Shown one piece after another: positions 56,188-64,000 of a DNA stretch of 64,000 nucleotides. The stretch is taken from NCBI RefSeq assembly GCF_000422805.1, contig NZ_KE383923.1:257296-321295 (forward strand), read 5' to 3'. Source of the DNA: Nocardioides halotolerans DSM 19273 (GTDB lineage Bacteria > Actinomycetota > Actinomycetes > Propionibacteriales > Nocardioidaceae). The notes beneath the pieces are model-generated. The model had not been told where the DNA came from. It made no database searches and saw only the letters and a program-made list of their open reading frames with translations. Both the position numbers and the translations under genes were made by a program. Numbering within the stretch: position 1 is the first letter of the stretch; each line of letters begins with the position of its first letter.

Positions 56188-57963
56188 TCCCGCCTTGCTG
56201 GCCCAGTCGCGCAGGCGGTCGATGCGCTTGCGGAGCATCTCGGCGCTGGCGACCGCCGCCGCAGGGCCGCCGCACTCCTTGCGGAGGGCTGCGTGGGTGA
56301 CGCCGTGGGGCTGGCCGGTGCGGTGGTGCCAGGCGGCGACGAGACCGTTGAGCTCGCGGCGCAGCACGGCGAGCTGCTCGTGGGTCGTGAGCTCGGGCAC
56401 TTCAGGATCCGGGCGAGCCGGTCGCTTGGCCCGGCGGTCGCTCTGCCGCTGGGCGAGCAGCTGGCGCATCTGGTCGGGCTCGAGCAGGCCGGGGATGCCG
56501 AGGAAGTCCATCTCCTCCTCGGAGCCGACGTGCACCTCGCCCTCGTGGCCGAACTCGGCGCCGTCGAAGAGCACGCGGTCGAAGTGCGCCTGCGAGCCGA
56601 GCGCCTCGAAGGGCAGGCTTCCCAGCTCGGAGGACGCCGCCTCTCCGGCCTGCGCCTGGACGAGCAGGTCGTCCTCGGCCGCGAAGAGGTCGCCCTCGTC
56701 GGTGATCCGGCGGCCGAGCACGTGGTCGCGGGCGACCTCGAGCTCCGCGGCGTACGTGAGCAGGTTGGGCACCGACGGCAGGAACACCGAGGCCGACTCG
56801 CCGCGGCCCCGGGCGCGGACGAACCGGCCCACCGCCTGCGCGAAGAAGAGAGGCGTCGAGGTGGTGGTGGCGTACACGCCGACGGCGAGGCGGGGTACGT
56901 CGACCCCCTCCGACACCATCCGCACGGCCACCATCCAGCGGCCCTCGCCCTCGGAGAACGCGGCGATCTTCTTCGACGCCTGCTTCTCGTCGGAGAGCAC
57001 GACGGTCGGCGCCTCGCCCGACACCGCCTTCAGCGTCCTGGCGTAGGCGCGCGCGGAGTCCTGGTCGGTCGCGATGACCAGCCCGCCCGCGTCGGGGACG
57101 TGGCGGCGTACCTCCGAGAGACGCTTGTCGGCCGCGGACAGCACCGACGGGATCCACGCGCCGTCGGGGTCGAGCGCGGTGCGCAGCGCCTGCGCGGTGA
57201 GGTCCTTGGTGAGCGGCTCGCCGAGCCGGGCTGCGATCTCGTCACCGGCGCGGGTGCGCCACTGGAGCTCGCCGGAGTAGGCCATGAACATCACCGGCCG
57301 CACGACCCGGTCGGCGAGCGCCTCGGCGTAGCCGTAGGTGTAGTCGGCCACCGACCTCGGGACGCCGTCGTCGCCCGGTGCGTAGGTCACGAACGGGATC
57401 GGGTTGACGTCGGAGCGGAACGGCGTGCCGGTCAGCGCCAGGCGCCGGTGGGCGGGCTCGAACGCCTCGCGCACCCCCTCGCCCCACGAGAGCGCATCGC
57501 CCGCGTGGTGCACCTCGTCGAGGATCACCAGCGTCTTGAACCGCTCGGTGCGGATGCGGAGCGCCAGCGGGTTGACCGCGACCCCGGCGTAGGTGACCGC
57601 GATGCCGAGGTAGTCCTGCGAGGTCTTGCCCTTGCCTGCGGCGTACGCCGGGTCGATCGGGATGCCGGCCCGGCCGGCCGCCTCCGCCCACTGCAGCTTG
57701 AGGTGCTCGGTCGGCGCCACGATCGTGATGCGGTCGACGAGCCGGCGGCCGAGCAGCTCGGCCGCGACCGACAGCGCGAACGTCGTCTTGCCCGCGCCGG
57801 GCGTGGCGACCGCCAGGAAGTCACGCGGGAGCCGGTCGAAGTACGCCGTCATCGCGGCCGTCTGCCACGTGCGCAGCGGCGTCGCCGTGCCCCAGGCCGC
57901 GCGCTCCGGCCACGCCGGACCGAGTCCGGGCGCGAGGGGCGCGGCGTCGTCGCCGCGGGTCAC
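56185..57963 (-). CDS. DEAD/DEAH-box helicase (SF2)
   Basis: 592 aa. Motif I 'AVATPGAGKTTFALSVAAEL' (about 50), motif II 'VILDEVHHAGD', motif III 'LALTGTPFRSD', motif VI 'AVGRFVRARGRG', so a complete SF2 ATPase. 'IVAPTEHLKLQW' is motif Ia. The C-terminus (about 450-590) is a family-specific helical domain. GTG 57963 overlaps the DUF3039 stop (GTGA). The DUF3039-helicase pair is common in actinobacteria; substrate not known, perhaps DNA repair or RNA metabolism. Confidence 0.9.
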   Translation of the reverse strand: MTRGDDAAPLAPGLGPAWPERAAWGTATPLRTWQTAAMTAYFDRLPRDFLAVATPGAGKTTFALSVAAELLGRRLVDRITIVAPTEHLKLQWAEAAGRAGIPIDPAYAAGKGKTSQDYLGIAVTYAGVAVNPLALRIRTERFKTLVILDEVHHAGDALSWGEGVREAFEPAHRRLALTGTPFRSDVNPIPFVTYAPGDDGVPRSVADYTYGYAEALADRVVRPVMFMAYSGELQWRTRAGDEIAARLGEPLTKDLTAQALRTALDPDGAWIPSVLSAADKRLSEVRRHVPDAGGLVIATDQDSARAYARTLKAVSGEAPTVVLSDEKQASKKIAAFSEGEGRWMVAVRMVSEGVDVPRLAVGVYATTTSTPLFFAQAVGRFVRARGRGESASVFLPSVPNLLTYAAELEVARDHVLGRRITDEGDLFAAEDDLLVQAQAGEAASSELGSLPFEALGSQAHFDRVLFDGAEFGHEGEVHVGSEEEMDFLGIPGLLEPDQMRQLLAQRQSDRRAKRPARPDPEVPELTTHEQLAVLRRELNGLVAAWHHRTGQPHGVTHAALRKECGGPAAAVASAEMLRKRIDRLRDWASKAG

Positions 57964-58244
57964 TCGGTGGGACCCGAGTCGGGCGAGTCGCCCTCGTTGA
58001 GGGACTCCCAGACCTCTTTGCACTCCGGGCAGACCGGGAACTTCTCCGGCGCACGGCTCGGCACCCACACCTTGCCGCAGAGGGCCACCACCGGCGTGCC
58101 CATCACCATCGCCTCGGTGAGCTTGTCCTTGTCGACGAAGTGGGAGAACCGCTCGTGGTCGCCCGCGTCGGTGGGGACGGTCCGGTCCTCGTGACGGACG
58201 TCGGTGTCGACGGCGGTCTGGGTCCCGAAACCGGTGGTGCTCAC
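57960..58244 (-). CDS. DUF3039 family protein
   Basis: 94 aa. Zinc-ribbon-like Cys pattern: 'ALCGKVWVPSRAPEKFPVCP' and 'CKEVWESL', with 'DHERFSHFVDKDKLTEAMVM' before it, the DUF3039 pattern. GTG 58244. Co-translated with the helicase downstream. Function unknown. Confidence 0.88.
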   Translation of the reverse strand: MSTTGFGTQTAVDTDVRHEDRTVPTDAGDHERFSHFVDKDKLTEAMVMGTPVVALCGKVWVPSRAPEKFPVCPECKEVWESLNEGDSPDSGPTE

Positions 58245-58310
58245 GCTCCCAACTCTACGAGCCAGCGGGCGAGTCCGACGCATCCCCCGCTGGTGGCACT
58301 GCCACCGCTC

Positions 58311-58877
58311 TCAGTTCAGCTCGGGATCGACGGGCCGCGTCGAGTGCCAGGCGAGCTCGCCGGGCTGGCGGCGCAGCACGTCGCGCCAGAGCTCCCCCGG
58401 ATCCATGCGGAACACGTCGACCGGGTCGCCCGGCACGACGTACCAGCTGCCCTCGTCGATCTCGGCCGCGAGCTGGTCGGCGCCCCAGCCGGCGTAGCCC
58501 GCGAAGATGCGCATGCCGGCCAGCGAGCCGGTCACGAGCTCGACCGGGGTGTCGAGGTCGACCAGCCCGAGCAGGCCGTCGACCTCCCGGAAGCCGACCG
58601 GTACGTCGTCGCCGTCGCGCAGCAGCGCGACGCCCAGGGCGCCCTCGGTGCTGACCGGCCCGCCGCGGAAGAGCACCTCCGGCTCGGACGCGATCTCGCC
58701 CCAGGTCTCCAGCACGTCTGCGACCGGGACGCCGGAGGGACGGTTCAGGACGACGCCGAGGGCGCCGTTGTCGTCGACGTCGAGGATCAGCACCACCGAG
58801 TCGGCGAAGTTGGGGTCGAGCAGCTCGGGTGTGGCGACCAGCAGCATCCCGGCGCGGACGTCGGGGCCGTCGACCAT
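58311..58877 (-). CDS. YqgE/AlgH family protein
   Basis: 188 aa. 'GMLLVATPELLDPNFADSVV' (about 8-28) and 'VLNRPSGVPVADVLETWG', 'VLFRGGPVSTEGALGVALL', 'AGYAGWGADQLAAEIDEGSW' are the conserved family blocks. Function not established; some members affect alginate regulation. ATG 58877; a longer frame upstream crosses a hairpin. Single gene preceded by the terminator at 58901-58954. Confidence 0.9.
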   Translation of the reverse strand: MVDGPDVRAGMLLVATPELLDPNFADSVVLILDVDDNGALGVVLNRPSGVPVADVLETWGEIASEPEVLFRGGPVSTEGALGVALLRDGDDVPVGFREVDGLLGLVDLDTPVELVTGSLAGMRIFAGYAGWGADQLAAEIDEGSWYVVPGDPVDVFRMDPGELWRDVLRRQPGELAWHSTRPVDPELN

Positions 58878-58900
58878 GAACCCATCATGCAACAAGGGGA

Positions 58901-58954
58901 CGACCCCGACGCCCGGCACGGGGAGGGAGGGAGAGGGTGCCGGGGTCGGGGTCG
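58901..58954 (-). terminator. Large terminator hairpin
   Basis: Arms 58901-58919 and 58937-58954 pair over about 18 positions with one bulge (CGACCCCGACG / GTCGGGGTCG core) around a purine-rich loop. It follows the stop of the orphan gene at 58966 and precedes yqgE. Confidence 0.6.
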
Positions 58955-58965
58955 CCACGTCGGGG

Positions 58966-59499
58966 TCAGGCGGCCAGTGCCGCCTTGAGCCGCACGAGCA
59001 GGCTCGGTCGCTGGACGCCGTCGCCGGCCCCGTCGAGGGGGTACGGCGCCCGGGTCGCCAGGGCCTCGTCCTCGATGCGCGCACCGGCGGCCGCGGCGCG
59101 GTCGTCCTGGGCGCTGGCCCGCCCGGCCATCACCGCGAGGAGCACGTGCTCCTTCGCGACGGCCTTGCGGACCACCTCGCGGGTGGCCTCGTCGGCGGGG
59201 TGCCGGCGCGCCTCGTCGAGGATCGCGCAGATGCCCGGCAGCTCGTCAGCGGTCAGCTGCCAGGCGCGGACCACGGAGTCGCGGAGGTCGAGGGGCTGGT
59301 GCAGCTGCTCGCGCTCGATCCGGCCGGCGAGGCGGGTGTGCCACTTCAGCTGGAGGGCGGCGAGCAGGTCGAGGTCGTCGGCGAAGGTCTCGGCGACGCC
59401 GTCGACGTCGCTGGGGAGCGCGCCGTCACGGCGCTGGTCCGCCGCGGCGATGACGGCGCGCAGCACGTCTCCACGACGGTGGAAGGACGTCCAGGTCAT
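58966..59499 (-). CDS. Conserved hypothetical protein, no recognised domain
   Basis: 177 aa, predicted all-helical and cytosolic. Starts 'TWTSFHRRGDVLRAVIAAAD'; several His ('LKWHTRLAGRIEREQLHQPL', 'ARRHPADEATREVV') but no known catalytic pattern. ATG 59499 has AGAGAGGA upstream. Divergent from the TetR gene with operator-like repeats between, suggesting it is the regulated target. I do not recognise the family. Confidence 0.7.
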   Translation of the reverse strand: MTWTSFHRRGDVLRAVIAAADQRRDGALPSDVDGVAETFADDLDLLAALQLKWHTRLAGRIEREQLHQPLDLRDSVVRAWQLTADELPGICAILDEARRHPADEATREVVRKAVAKEHVLLAVMAGRASAQDDRAAAAGARIEDEALATRAPYPLDGAGDGVQRPSLLVRLKAALAA

Positions 59500-59549
59500 G
59501 GGCAGGTCCTCTCTGGGTTCGGCCGGCCCGATCGGGCCGACGGGACTCA

Positions 59550-59596
59550 CATACCGTGAGTACGTACCCAGAGTACGGGACCGTACCGACGGTATG
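59550..59596. promoter_or_regulatory. Operator-like nested palindromes
   Basis: CATACCGT (59550-59557) and ACGGTATG (59589-59596) are exact inverted repeats; inside lies ACCGT-accg-ACGGT (59580-59593) and TACGTA (59561-59566). Located between the divergent orphan gene and the TetR gene, fit for the TetR protein. Confidence 0.6.
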
Positions 59597-59683
59597 CGAG
59601 CGGCCGGTCCGTGATGCTGGCCACCCCACCGCCGGGACGGCGGAGTCCTCGCCATACCGCCGGTCGGTTCCTACACTGCCGGG

Positions 59684-60367
59684 ATGCCCAAGTCGGTCAG
59701 CCGCCTGATGCCCGTGGTGCCAGGCGCCAGCCGGCGCCAGCAGTACTCCGCGTCGACCAAGCGCGCGCTCGTCGAGGTCGCGGAGGGCCTGTTCACCGAG
59801 CACGGTTACGCCAACACCTCCCTCGACGCGATCGTCGCGGGCGCCCGGGTGACCAAGGGCGCGCTCTACCACCATTTCAGCGGCAAGCAGGCCCTGTTCG
59901 AGGCCGTCTTCGAGCGGGTCGAGACCGACGCCTCCAAGACCATCAACAAGGCGCTCAGGGGCCGGCGCGACCCGTGGGAGAAGGCGCGGGCCGGGCTGCG
60001 CGCGTTCCTCGGCGTCGTCCAGGAGCCCCAATACCGCCGGATCGTGATCCAGGAGGGCCCGGCCGTGCTGGGCTACGAGCGCTTCCGCGAGCAGGAGGAG
60101 CGCTCGACGTTCGCCACCGTGCTCGACATCGTCCGCTCGGTGCTCGGCGCGGGCTCGTGGGAGCTCGACGAGGCGATGCTGCAAACCTTCGCTCGGATCT
60201 TCTTCGGCGCCATGTCGTCGGCCGGCGAGTCGGTCGCCACGTCCGACGACCCGGAGGAGGCAGCCGACCGGGTGGAGGCCGCGATCGGGTTCATCATCGC
60301 GGGGTTCCGCTCGCTGGCCGAGTCGGGCGTCGAGCTGCCCGACACCCTGGTCACCGACGACGAGTGA
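59684..60367 (+). CDS. TetR/AcrR family regulator
   Basis: 227 aa. HTH at about 22-70: 'TKRALVEVAEGLFTEHGYAN', 'LDAIVAGARVTKGALYHHFS', with 'GKQALFEAVFERVE' closing the DNA-binding domain. C-terminal ligand domain has no recognised subfamily. ATG 59684. Divergent from the orphan gene at 58966-59499, and the operator-like repeats lie between. Confidence 0.9.
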   Translation: MPKSVSRLMPVVPGASRRQQYSASTKRALVEVAEGLFTEHGYANTSLDAIVAGARVTKGALYHHFSGKQALFEAVFERVETDASKTINKALRGRRDPWEKARAGLRAFLGVVQEPQYRRIVIQEGPAVLGYERFREQEERSTFATVLDIVRSVLGAGSWELDEAMLQTFARIFFGAMSSAGESVATSDDPEEAADRVEAAIGFIIAGFRSLAESGVELPDTLVTDDE

Positions 60368-60373
60368 GTCGGG

Positions 60374-61414
60374 CTACTTCCCGAACCGCACGCTGCCGCC
60401 GTCCTGCGGCACCAGCTCGATCCAGGTGTGCCCGGCGGGCACGCTCAGCTCCCCCGCCGGGGTGGAGAGCTCCAGCGGGGCGCCGAGCGACTCCTTGGTC
60501 CACTGGCCGCGGACCAGCCGGCCGTCGTGGAAGATCAGCGCCTGCCCCTGGCCGGTGAACTGCGTCTCCGGCACCGGGTTGCCCGCGGGGTCGCGGTAGC
60601 CGGCGTCGCCGACCCGCACCCGCAGCACGAGCACCGTGTCGGCCGGGAACTCGTCACCGGCGCCGGCATAGGTGTTCTCGTTGACGTAGGTGCCGTCCTC
60701 GAACGTCCAGTTCGTCGTGTGCCCGCCCGAGAACGACGCCGCGACCGTGCGCGCCGGCTGCCCCTGCGGGAAGTCCTTGTCGTCGCCCCACGGCAGGTAG
60801 TCGTCGGGGCGCGCCGCGCCGTCCTGGTCGACCAGCGTCGCGGTCTCGGACATGTCGGTGAACAGGTTGTACGGCGCGTGCCGGCCCGAGTCGCGGTAGA
60901 AGCCCTTGTCGCCCTCGGTGAACCACGGGATGTCGGCGCCCTCGATGCGGTTGATCGTCACCTGCGCCGCGCCCGAGGTGACGACCGTGGCGTGCACCGG
61001 CGAGACGATCCCGATGTCGCTGGCGCGCATCGAGCGCACCGGACCCACGTCGCCCGGGATCCGCGAGTAGTAGAACGCGGCGAGCCGGGTCATGCCGCCC
61101 TCGACCAGCTCCTCGACCACCAGGTCGGCCGAGCCGAGACCCACCTGCGGAGCACTCGCCGCAGTGTTGTCCATCTTGAGCACCATCACCGGGTGCTTCT
61201 GGGCGGCCTCGTCGTCACCGCTGACCGGCAGCCCGGTGAGCGGCCAGGTCGCCTTCAGCTGGGCGGCGGCCGCGACGTTCTGCGCCTCGGGGCCGCTCGC
61301 CGCCGGGTCGTCCGTGCCGTCGTCGCTGCCGCAGCCGGCGAGCAGGAGGGAGGTTGCGAGAAGGGCCACGGCGCCGGTGCGCGCCCGGCCGGCGATCACG
61401 GTGCGAGCTCGCAC
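60374..61414 (-). CDS. DUF3048 lipoprotein (YerB family)
   Basis: 346 aa. Lipoprotein signal 1-24 with lipobox 'LLAGC'. DUF3048 blocks: 'WPLTGLPVSGDDEAAQKHPV', 'VMVLKMDNTAASAPQVGL', 'VEGGMTRLAAFYYSRIPGDV', 'GPVRSMRASDIGIVSPVHA'. GTG 61414 begins the signal peptide. Family function unknown, surface-exposed. Confidence 0.87.
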   Translation of the reverse strand: MRARTVIAGRARTGAVALLATSLLLAGCGSDDGTDDPAASGPEAQNVAAAAQLKATWPLTGLPVSGDDEAAQKHPVMVLKMDNTAASAPQVGLGSADLVVEELVEGGMTRLAAFYYSRIPGDVGPVRSMRASDIGIVSPVHATVVTSGAAQVTINRIEGADIPWFTEGDKGFYRDSGRHAPYNLFTDMSETATLVDQDGAARPDDYLPWGDDKDFPQGQPARTVAASFSGGHTTNWTFEDGTYVNENTYAGAGDEFPADTVLVLRVRVGDAGYRDPAGNPVPETQFTGQGQALIFHDGRLVRGQWTKESLGAPLELSTPAGELSVPAGHTWIELVPQDGGSVRFGK

Positions 61415-61553
61415 GTGCGTACTCCGATCGTGGGGAAGTGTCTGGTCACGCGGGTTCTCTACTGAACTGGTGGACTTCGATGGTGCGCCCACCCTGACCC
61501 GGACGTCGGTAGGCGCGCCGTGGTTCCCCAGCGGGCGCGCCGACCGGTCTGGA

Positions 61554-62321
61554 TCAGCCCAGCTTGGCCCCGCCGTCGACGTAGAGGGTCTGGCCGGTGA
61601 TGTAGGAGGCCTCGTCGCTGCAGAGGAACGCCGCCGCGGCGGCGATGTCGGCGGGCTCGCCCACCCGCCGGACGGGGTTGGCCTCGGCGTTGAGGCGGCG
61701 CAGCTCCTCGGGCTCCATCTTGAGCCGGCGCGCGGTCGCGTCGGTCATCTCGGTGGCGATGAACCCGGGGGCGATCGCGTTGGCGTTGATGCCGAACGGG
61801 CCGAGCTCGATCCCCAGGGTGCGGGTGAAGCCCTGGATCCCCATCTTGGCCGCGGAGTAGTTGGCCTGGCCGCGGTTGCCGAGCGCGCTGACGCTCGAGA
61901 GGTTGAGGATCTTGCCGTACTTCTGCTCGACGAAGTGCTTCTGCGCGGCCCGCGTCATGACGAAGGCGCCCCGCAGGTGCACGCCGATGACGAGGTCCCA
62001 GTCCTCGTCGGTCATCTTGAAGAGCAGGTTGTCGCGGGTGATGCCGGCGTTGTTGACCAGCACGTGGATCCCGCCGAGCTCCTCGACGACCCGCGCGATG
62101 GCGGCCTCGGCGGCCTCGGTGCTGCTGACGTCGGCGCCGACGCCGATCGCCTTCGCGTCACCCTGCAGCGGGAGCCGCTCGGCCGCCGCCGCCGCGGAGG
62201 CCTCGTCGAGGTCGACGATCGCGACCGACGCCCCCTCCTCGGCGAACCGGGTGGCGGTCCCGAAACCGATGCCCTGGGCGGCGCCCGTGATGACCGCAAC
62301 GCGTCCGTCGTATCGACCCAT
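61554..62321 (-). CDS. fabG: SDR-family 3-oxoacyl-ACP reductase (FabG-like)
   Basis: 255 aa. Cofactor motif 'VAVITGAAQGIGFGTATRFA' (about 8-27), 'VDLDEASAAAAAERL', catalytic 'LNLSSVSALGNRGQANYSAA' with Tyr-x-x-x-Lys ('NYSAAKMGIQG', about 160-164). Typical of FabG, but SDRs of this form also serve other ketoacyl or alcohol substrates. ATG start. Single gene, no fatty acid synthesis neighbours. Confidence 0.85.
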   Translation of the reverse strand: MGRYDGRVAVITGAAQGIGFGTATRFAEEGASVAIVDLDEASAAAAAERLPLQGDAKAIGVGADVSSTEAAEAAIARVVEELGGIHVLVNNAGITRDNLLFKMTDEDWDLVIGVHLRGAFVMTRAAQKHFVEQKYGKILNLSSVSALGNRGQANYSAAKMGIQGFTRTLGIELGPFGINANAIAPGFIATEMTDATARRLKMEPEELRRLNAEANPVRRVGEPADIAAAAAFLCSDEASYITGQTLYVDGGAKLG

Positions 62322-62345
62322 GGACGGCCACTTTAGGGGACGCCG

Positions 62346-63464
62346 TCAGTACGCCGACGCGCGGATCTCCCCGAGCACCAGGATCCTGGCGAACGCCTCG
62401 TGCCGCCCGAGCCGGACCAGCGACGTCTCGCGGTGGCGGACGGGGTCGAAGAGCGACAGCACCGAGCGCGGCCGGTCCCCGTCGCAGCTCGCGGCGTGCT
62501 CGAGCACGAGCTGGTCGCCGACCGCGGCGACCATGACCACGCTGCCCACGGCGTGCGGCACGCGCAGGTGGCGGGTGGAGTGCTTGGTCACCTTGGCGAC
62601 GAACGTGTAGCCGCATCCGCCGGCCGCCTGCACGTAGAGGCTGCCGCCGGCGTAGCGCGCGTCGAGGTGCCCGTAGTCGCCTCGACCGTGGCGGCTGGTG
62701 AGCCGGTGGCTCGTGCCGGCGACCGGGTCGACGAGGTGGAGGTCGCCCCGGGTGCCGCACATCTCGAGGACCTGCGCGGCGTCCCACCACCGGACCGGCG
62801 TGCAGAAGGCGTCGCCGCGGAAGTGGCTGACGACGGCGCCGGTCGACGTCGAGAGCAGCCGCTGGACCCGCCCGCGCTTGACGTCGGCGGTGAGCACCGT
62901 GCCGCCGGGCCCGGCGATCATGCTGCCGCTGACGCCCTCGCGCACCCGGGTCGTCTCGCCGGCCCACGAGATCCTCGACAGCACCAGCGTGTTGGAGCGC
63001 GCCCGCTTCCACGTCGTGGCCAGCACGCCAGCGCCCGCGGGGTCGAGGATCGCCGTGTTGAGCCGGACCACGTCGAGCCGGGTCGTGGCACCGGTCTCGA
63101 CGTCGACGCGGACGAGCTCGCTGCGGCGCCGGTGCGAGGCCACCAGGAGCGCGGTCGACCCGTCTACGGACCAGTCGCTGAGCGTGAAGCGGCTGTAGCC
63201 GCGCGCCGGCTGCTGGTAGATCGTACGCGTCTCCCCCGTCGGCGACACGAGCACCAGCCGCTGCTCGCGGGCGTCGATGCCGCCCTCGCGTGCGTCGCGG
63301 CCACGCTCGACCACGGCGAGGTAGGAGCCCGGCGGCACGGGGGAGGCCTGGACCGCGAGTGCTGAGGCGGTGGCGGCGGTGGGGGACGCTGCGGCGACCG
63401 GGACGGCGAGGAGGCCGGCCGCGAGGGCTGCCGCGGTGGCTGCGACGAGGGACCTGATGCTCAT
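62346..63464 (-). CDS. Secreted protein, TolB/beta-propeller-like
   Basis: 372 aa. Signal peptide 1-27 ('ATAAALAAGLLAVPVAAAS'). Repeated blade-like segments: 'VVERGRDAREGGIDAREQRL', 'TALLVASHRRRSELVRVDVE', 'AGVLATTWKRARSNTLVLSR', 'VLEMCGTRGDLHLVDPVAG'. The pattern suggests a TolB-like propeller, a weak inference. Function unknown. ATG 63464. Confidence 0.65.
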   Translation of the reverse strand: MSIRSLVAATAAALAAGLLAVPVAAASPTAATASALAVQASPVPPGSYLAVVERGRDAREGGIDAREQRLVLVSPTGETRTIYQQPARGYSRFTLSDWSVDGSTALLVASHRRRSELVRVDVETGATTRLDVVRLNTAILDPAGAGVLATTWKRARSNTLVLSRISWAGETTRVREGVSGSMIAGPGGTVLTADVKRGRVQRLLSTSTGAVVSHFRGDAFCTPVRWWDAAQVLEMCGTRGDLHLVDPVAGTSHRLTSRHGRGDYGHLDARYAGGSLYVQAAGGCGYTFVAKVTKHSTRHLRVPHAVGSVVMVAAVGDQLVLEHAASCDGDRPRSVLSLFDPVRHRETSLVRLGRHEAFARILVLGEIRASAY

Positions 63465-63501
63465 GTCCCGGGAGACGTGCCCGGGCGTCGAAGAGTTGCG
63501 C

Positions 63502-63921
63502 TCAGACGAGGGCCGCCCGCAGCTTCTCGGCGTACGCCGTCTGCTCGGCCGCGTCGGCGTACTTCGTGCGCGGCCAGAAGAACCCGCGCAGCCCGTCGGC
63601 CTTGGTGCGGGGCACCACGTGCAGGTGCAGGTGCGGGACCGACTGGCTGACGACGTTGTTCATCGCGACGAAGCTGCCCTGGGCGCCCAGCGCGTCGACC
63701 ATCGCGGTGGCGAGCCGCTGCGCCGCGGCGAGGAAGCCGTCGCGCAGCGAGGCGGGCAGGTCGGGCAGGGTCACCACGTGGTCGCGCGGCACGAGGAGCA
63801 CGTGGCCCTTGAACACCGGGCGGGTGTCGAGGAACGCCACGACGACGTCGTCCTCGAGGACCACGTCCGCGTCGGCCTCACCGGCGACGATGGTGCAGAA
63901 CAGGCAGCCCGGATCACGCAT
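63502..63921 (-). CDS. HIT family protein
   Basis: 139 aa nucleotide-binding hydrolase. The histidine triad is 'HLHLHVVPR' (about 98-106), with 'CLFCTIVAGEADADVVLEDD' (zinc-binding Cys pair, about 6-9) and 'FKGHVLLVPRDHVVTLPDL' before it. ATG 63921. Likely removes AMP or similar groups from nucleotide conjugates. Confidence 0.92.
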   Translation of the reverse strand: MRDPGCLFCTIVAGEADADVVLEDDVVVAFLDTRPVFKGHVLLVPRDHVVTLPDLPASLRDGFLAAAQRLATAMVDALGAQGSFVAMNNVVSQSVPHLHLHVVPRTKADGLRGFFWPRTKYADAAEQTAYAEKLRAALV

Positions 63922-64000
63922 GGGACGACGGTAGGTCAGGCGCGACCCGAGTAACGGGCCGGACGCCGTCTCCTAACGATTCGGGCTCAGCGACGCTGCC

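Noticed and set aside
63922..64000. Right-end segment
   Set aside because: Seventy-nine bases with no visible gene start, repeat or hairpin that can be supported.

Overview
The window looks like a chromosomal segment of a high-GC actinobacterium, most likely of the Nocardioides/Nocardioidaceae type. The evidence is third-position GC bias in every gene, many GTG and TTG starts, ATGA/GTGA stop-start overlaps, actinobacterial families (DUF222-HNH, DUF3152, DUF3039, DUF2017, DUF3618, SigE-type ECF sigma factors, LLM/F420-type oxidoreductase) and a mycobacterial-style CysO/CysM/Mec cysteine system. Taxonomy is inferred from gene content only. I see no prophage, CRISPR array or insertion sequence; this is mainly a core and regulatory region.

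Layout. 1-4,700: 5' part of a penicillin-acylase-family gene running off the left edge, an intergenic actinobacterial repeat, pirin, a phytoene-desaturase-like oxidoreductase and a secreted lipase with a His/Gly tail. 4,750-6,750: tRNA-Lys, an orphan LuxR-type regulator whose 3' end is antisense to the tRNA, a structured 442-bp intergenic region and a SigB/SigF-type sigma factor. 6,850-21,400: secreted proteins, TetR with its oxidoreductase target, phospholipase D-like protein, PPOX-fold protein, DUF222-HNH protein, lactate dehydrogenase-like flavoprotein, fatty acid desaturase, an ECF sigma/membrane-protein pair, alcohol dehydrogenase and methyltransferase. 21,364-24,421: molybdate operon modABC plus a MerR-like/TOBE regulator, with a palindrome before modA. 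24,484-28,783: MFS exporter, a cysteine-less sortase-like protein, a FAD/Rieske oxidoreductase, GroES-like and DUF3618 proteins. 28,797-31,269: ECF-type metal importer cbiMNQO with a Nur-like (nickel) operator. 31,304-32,482: Bcp peroxiredoxin, MDMPI-type protein, tRNA-Leu.

32,497-51,091 is a scattered version of the mycobacterial Rv1330c-Rv1341 neighbourhood: rdgB and rph; then murI with an Rv1339-type metallohydrolase; then cysM-cysO-mec, DUF2017, clpS and divergent pncB, followed by pncA. Three blocks of regulators, transporters and enzymes lie between these conserved parts. The set covers sulfur transfer to O-phosphoserine on the carrier CysO, carrier processing by Mec, D-glutamate for peptidoglycan, nucleotide sanitation, tRNA 3' processing, N-end-rule proteolysis and NAD salvage.

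51,078-64,000: enoyl-CoA hydratase, MFS, DUF1697, RDD protein, hppD with a divergent Lrp/AsnC regulator, a 22-bp perfect palindrome carrying both convergent stop codons, a DEAH helicase with DUF3039, YqgE, a TetR-controlled orphan gene, DUF3048 lipoprotein, fabG-like reductase, a secreted propeller-like protein and a HIT protein.

I found no clear new multi-gene system. The observations most worth following up are the structured region 5,503-5,944, the catalytically crippled homologues (sortase without Cys, PAS/DHp protein with His replaced by Asn, receiver without its acidic pair, PRPP synthetase with an altered binding loop), and the predicted Nur and molybdenum operators.
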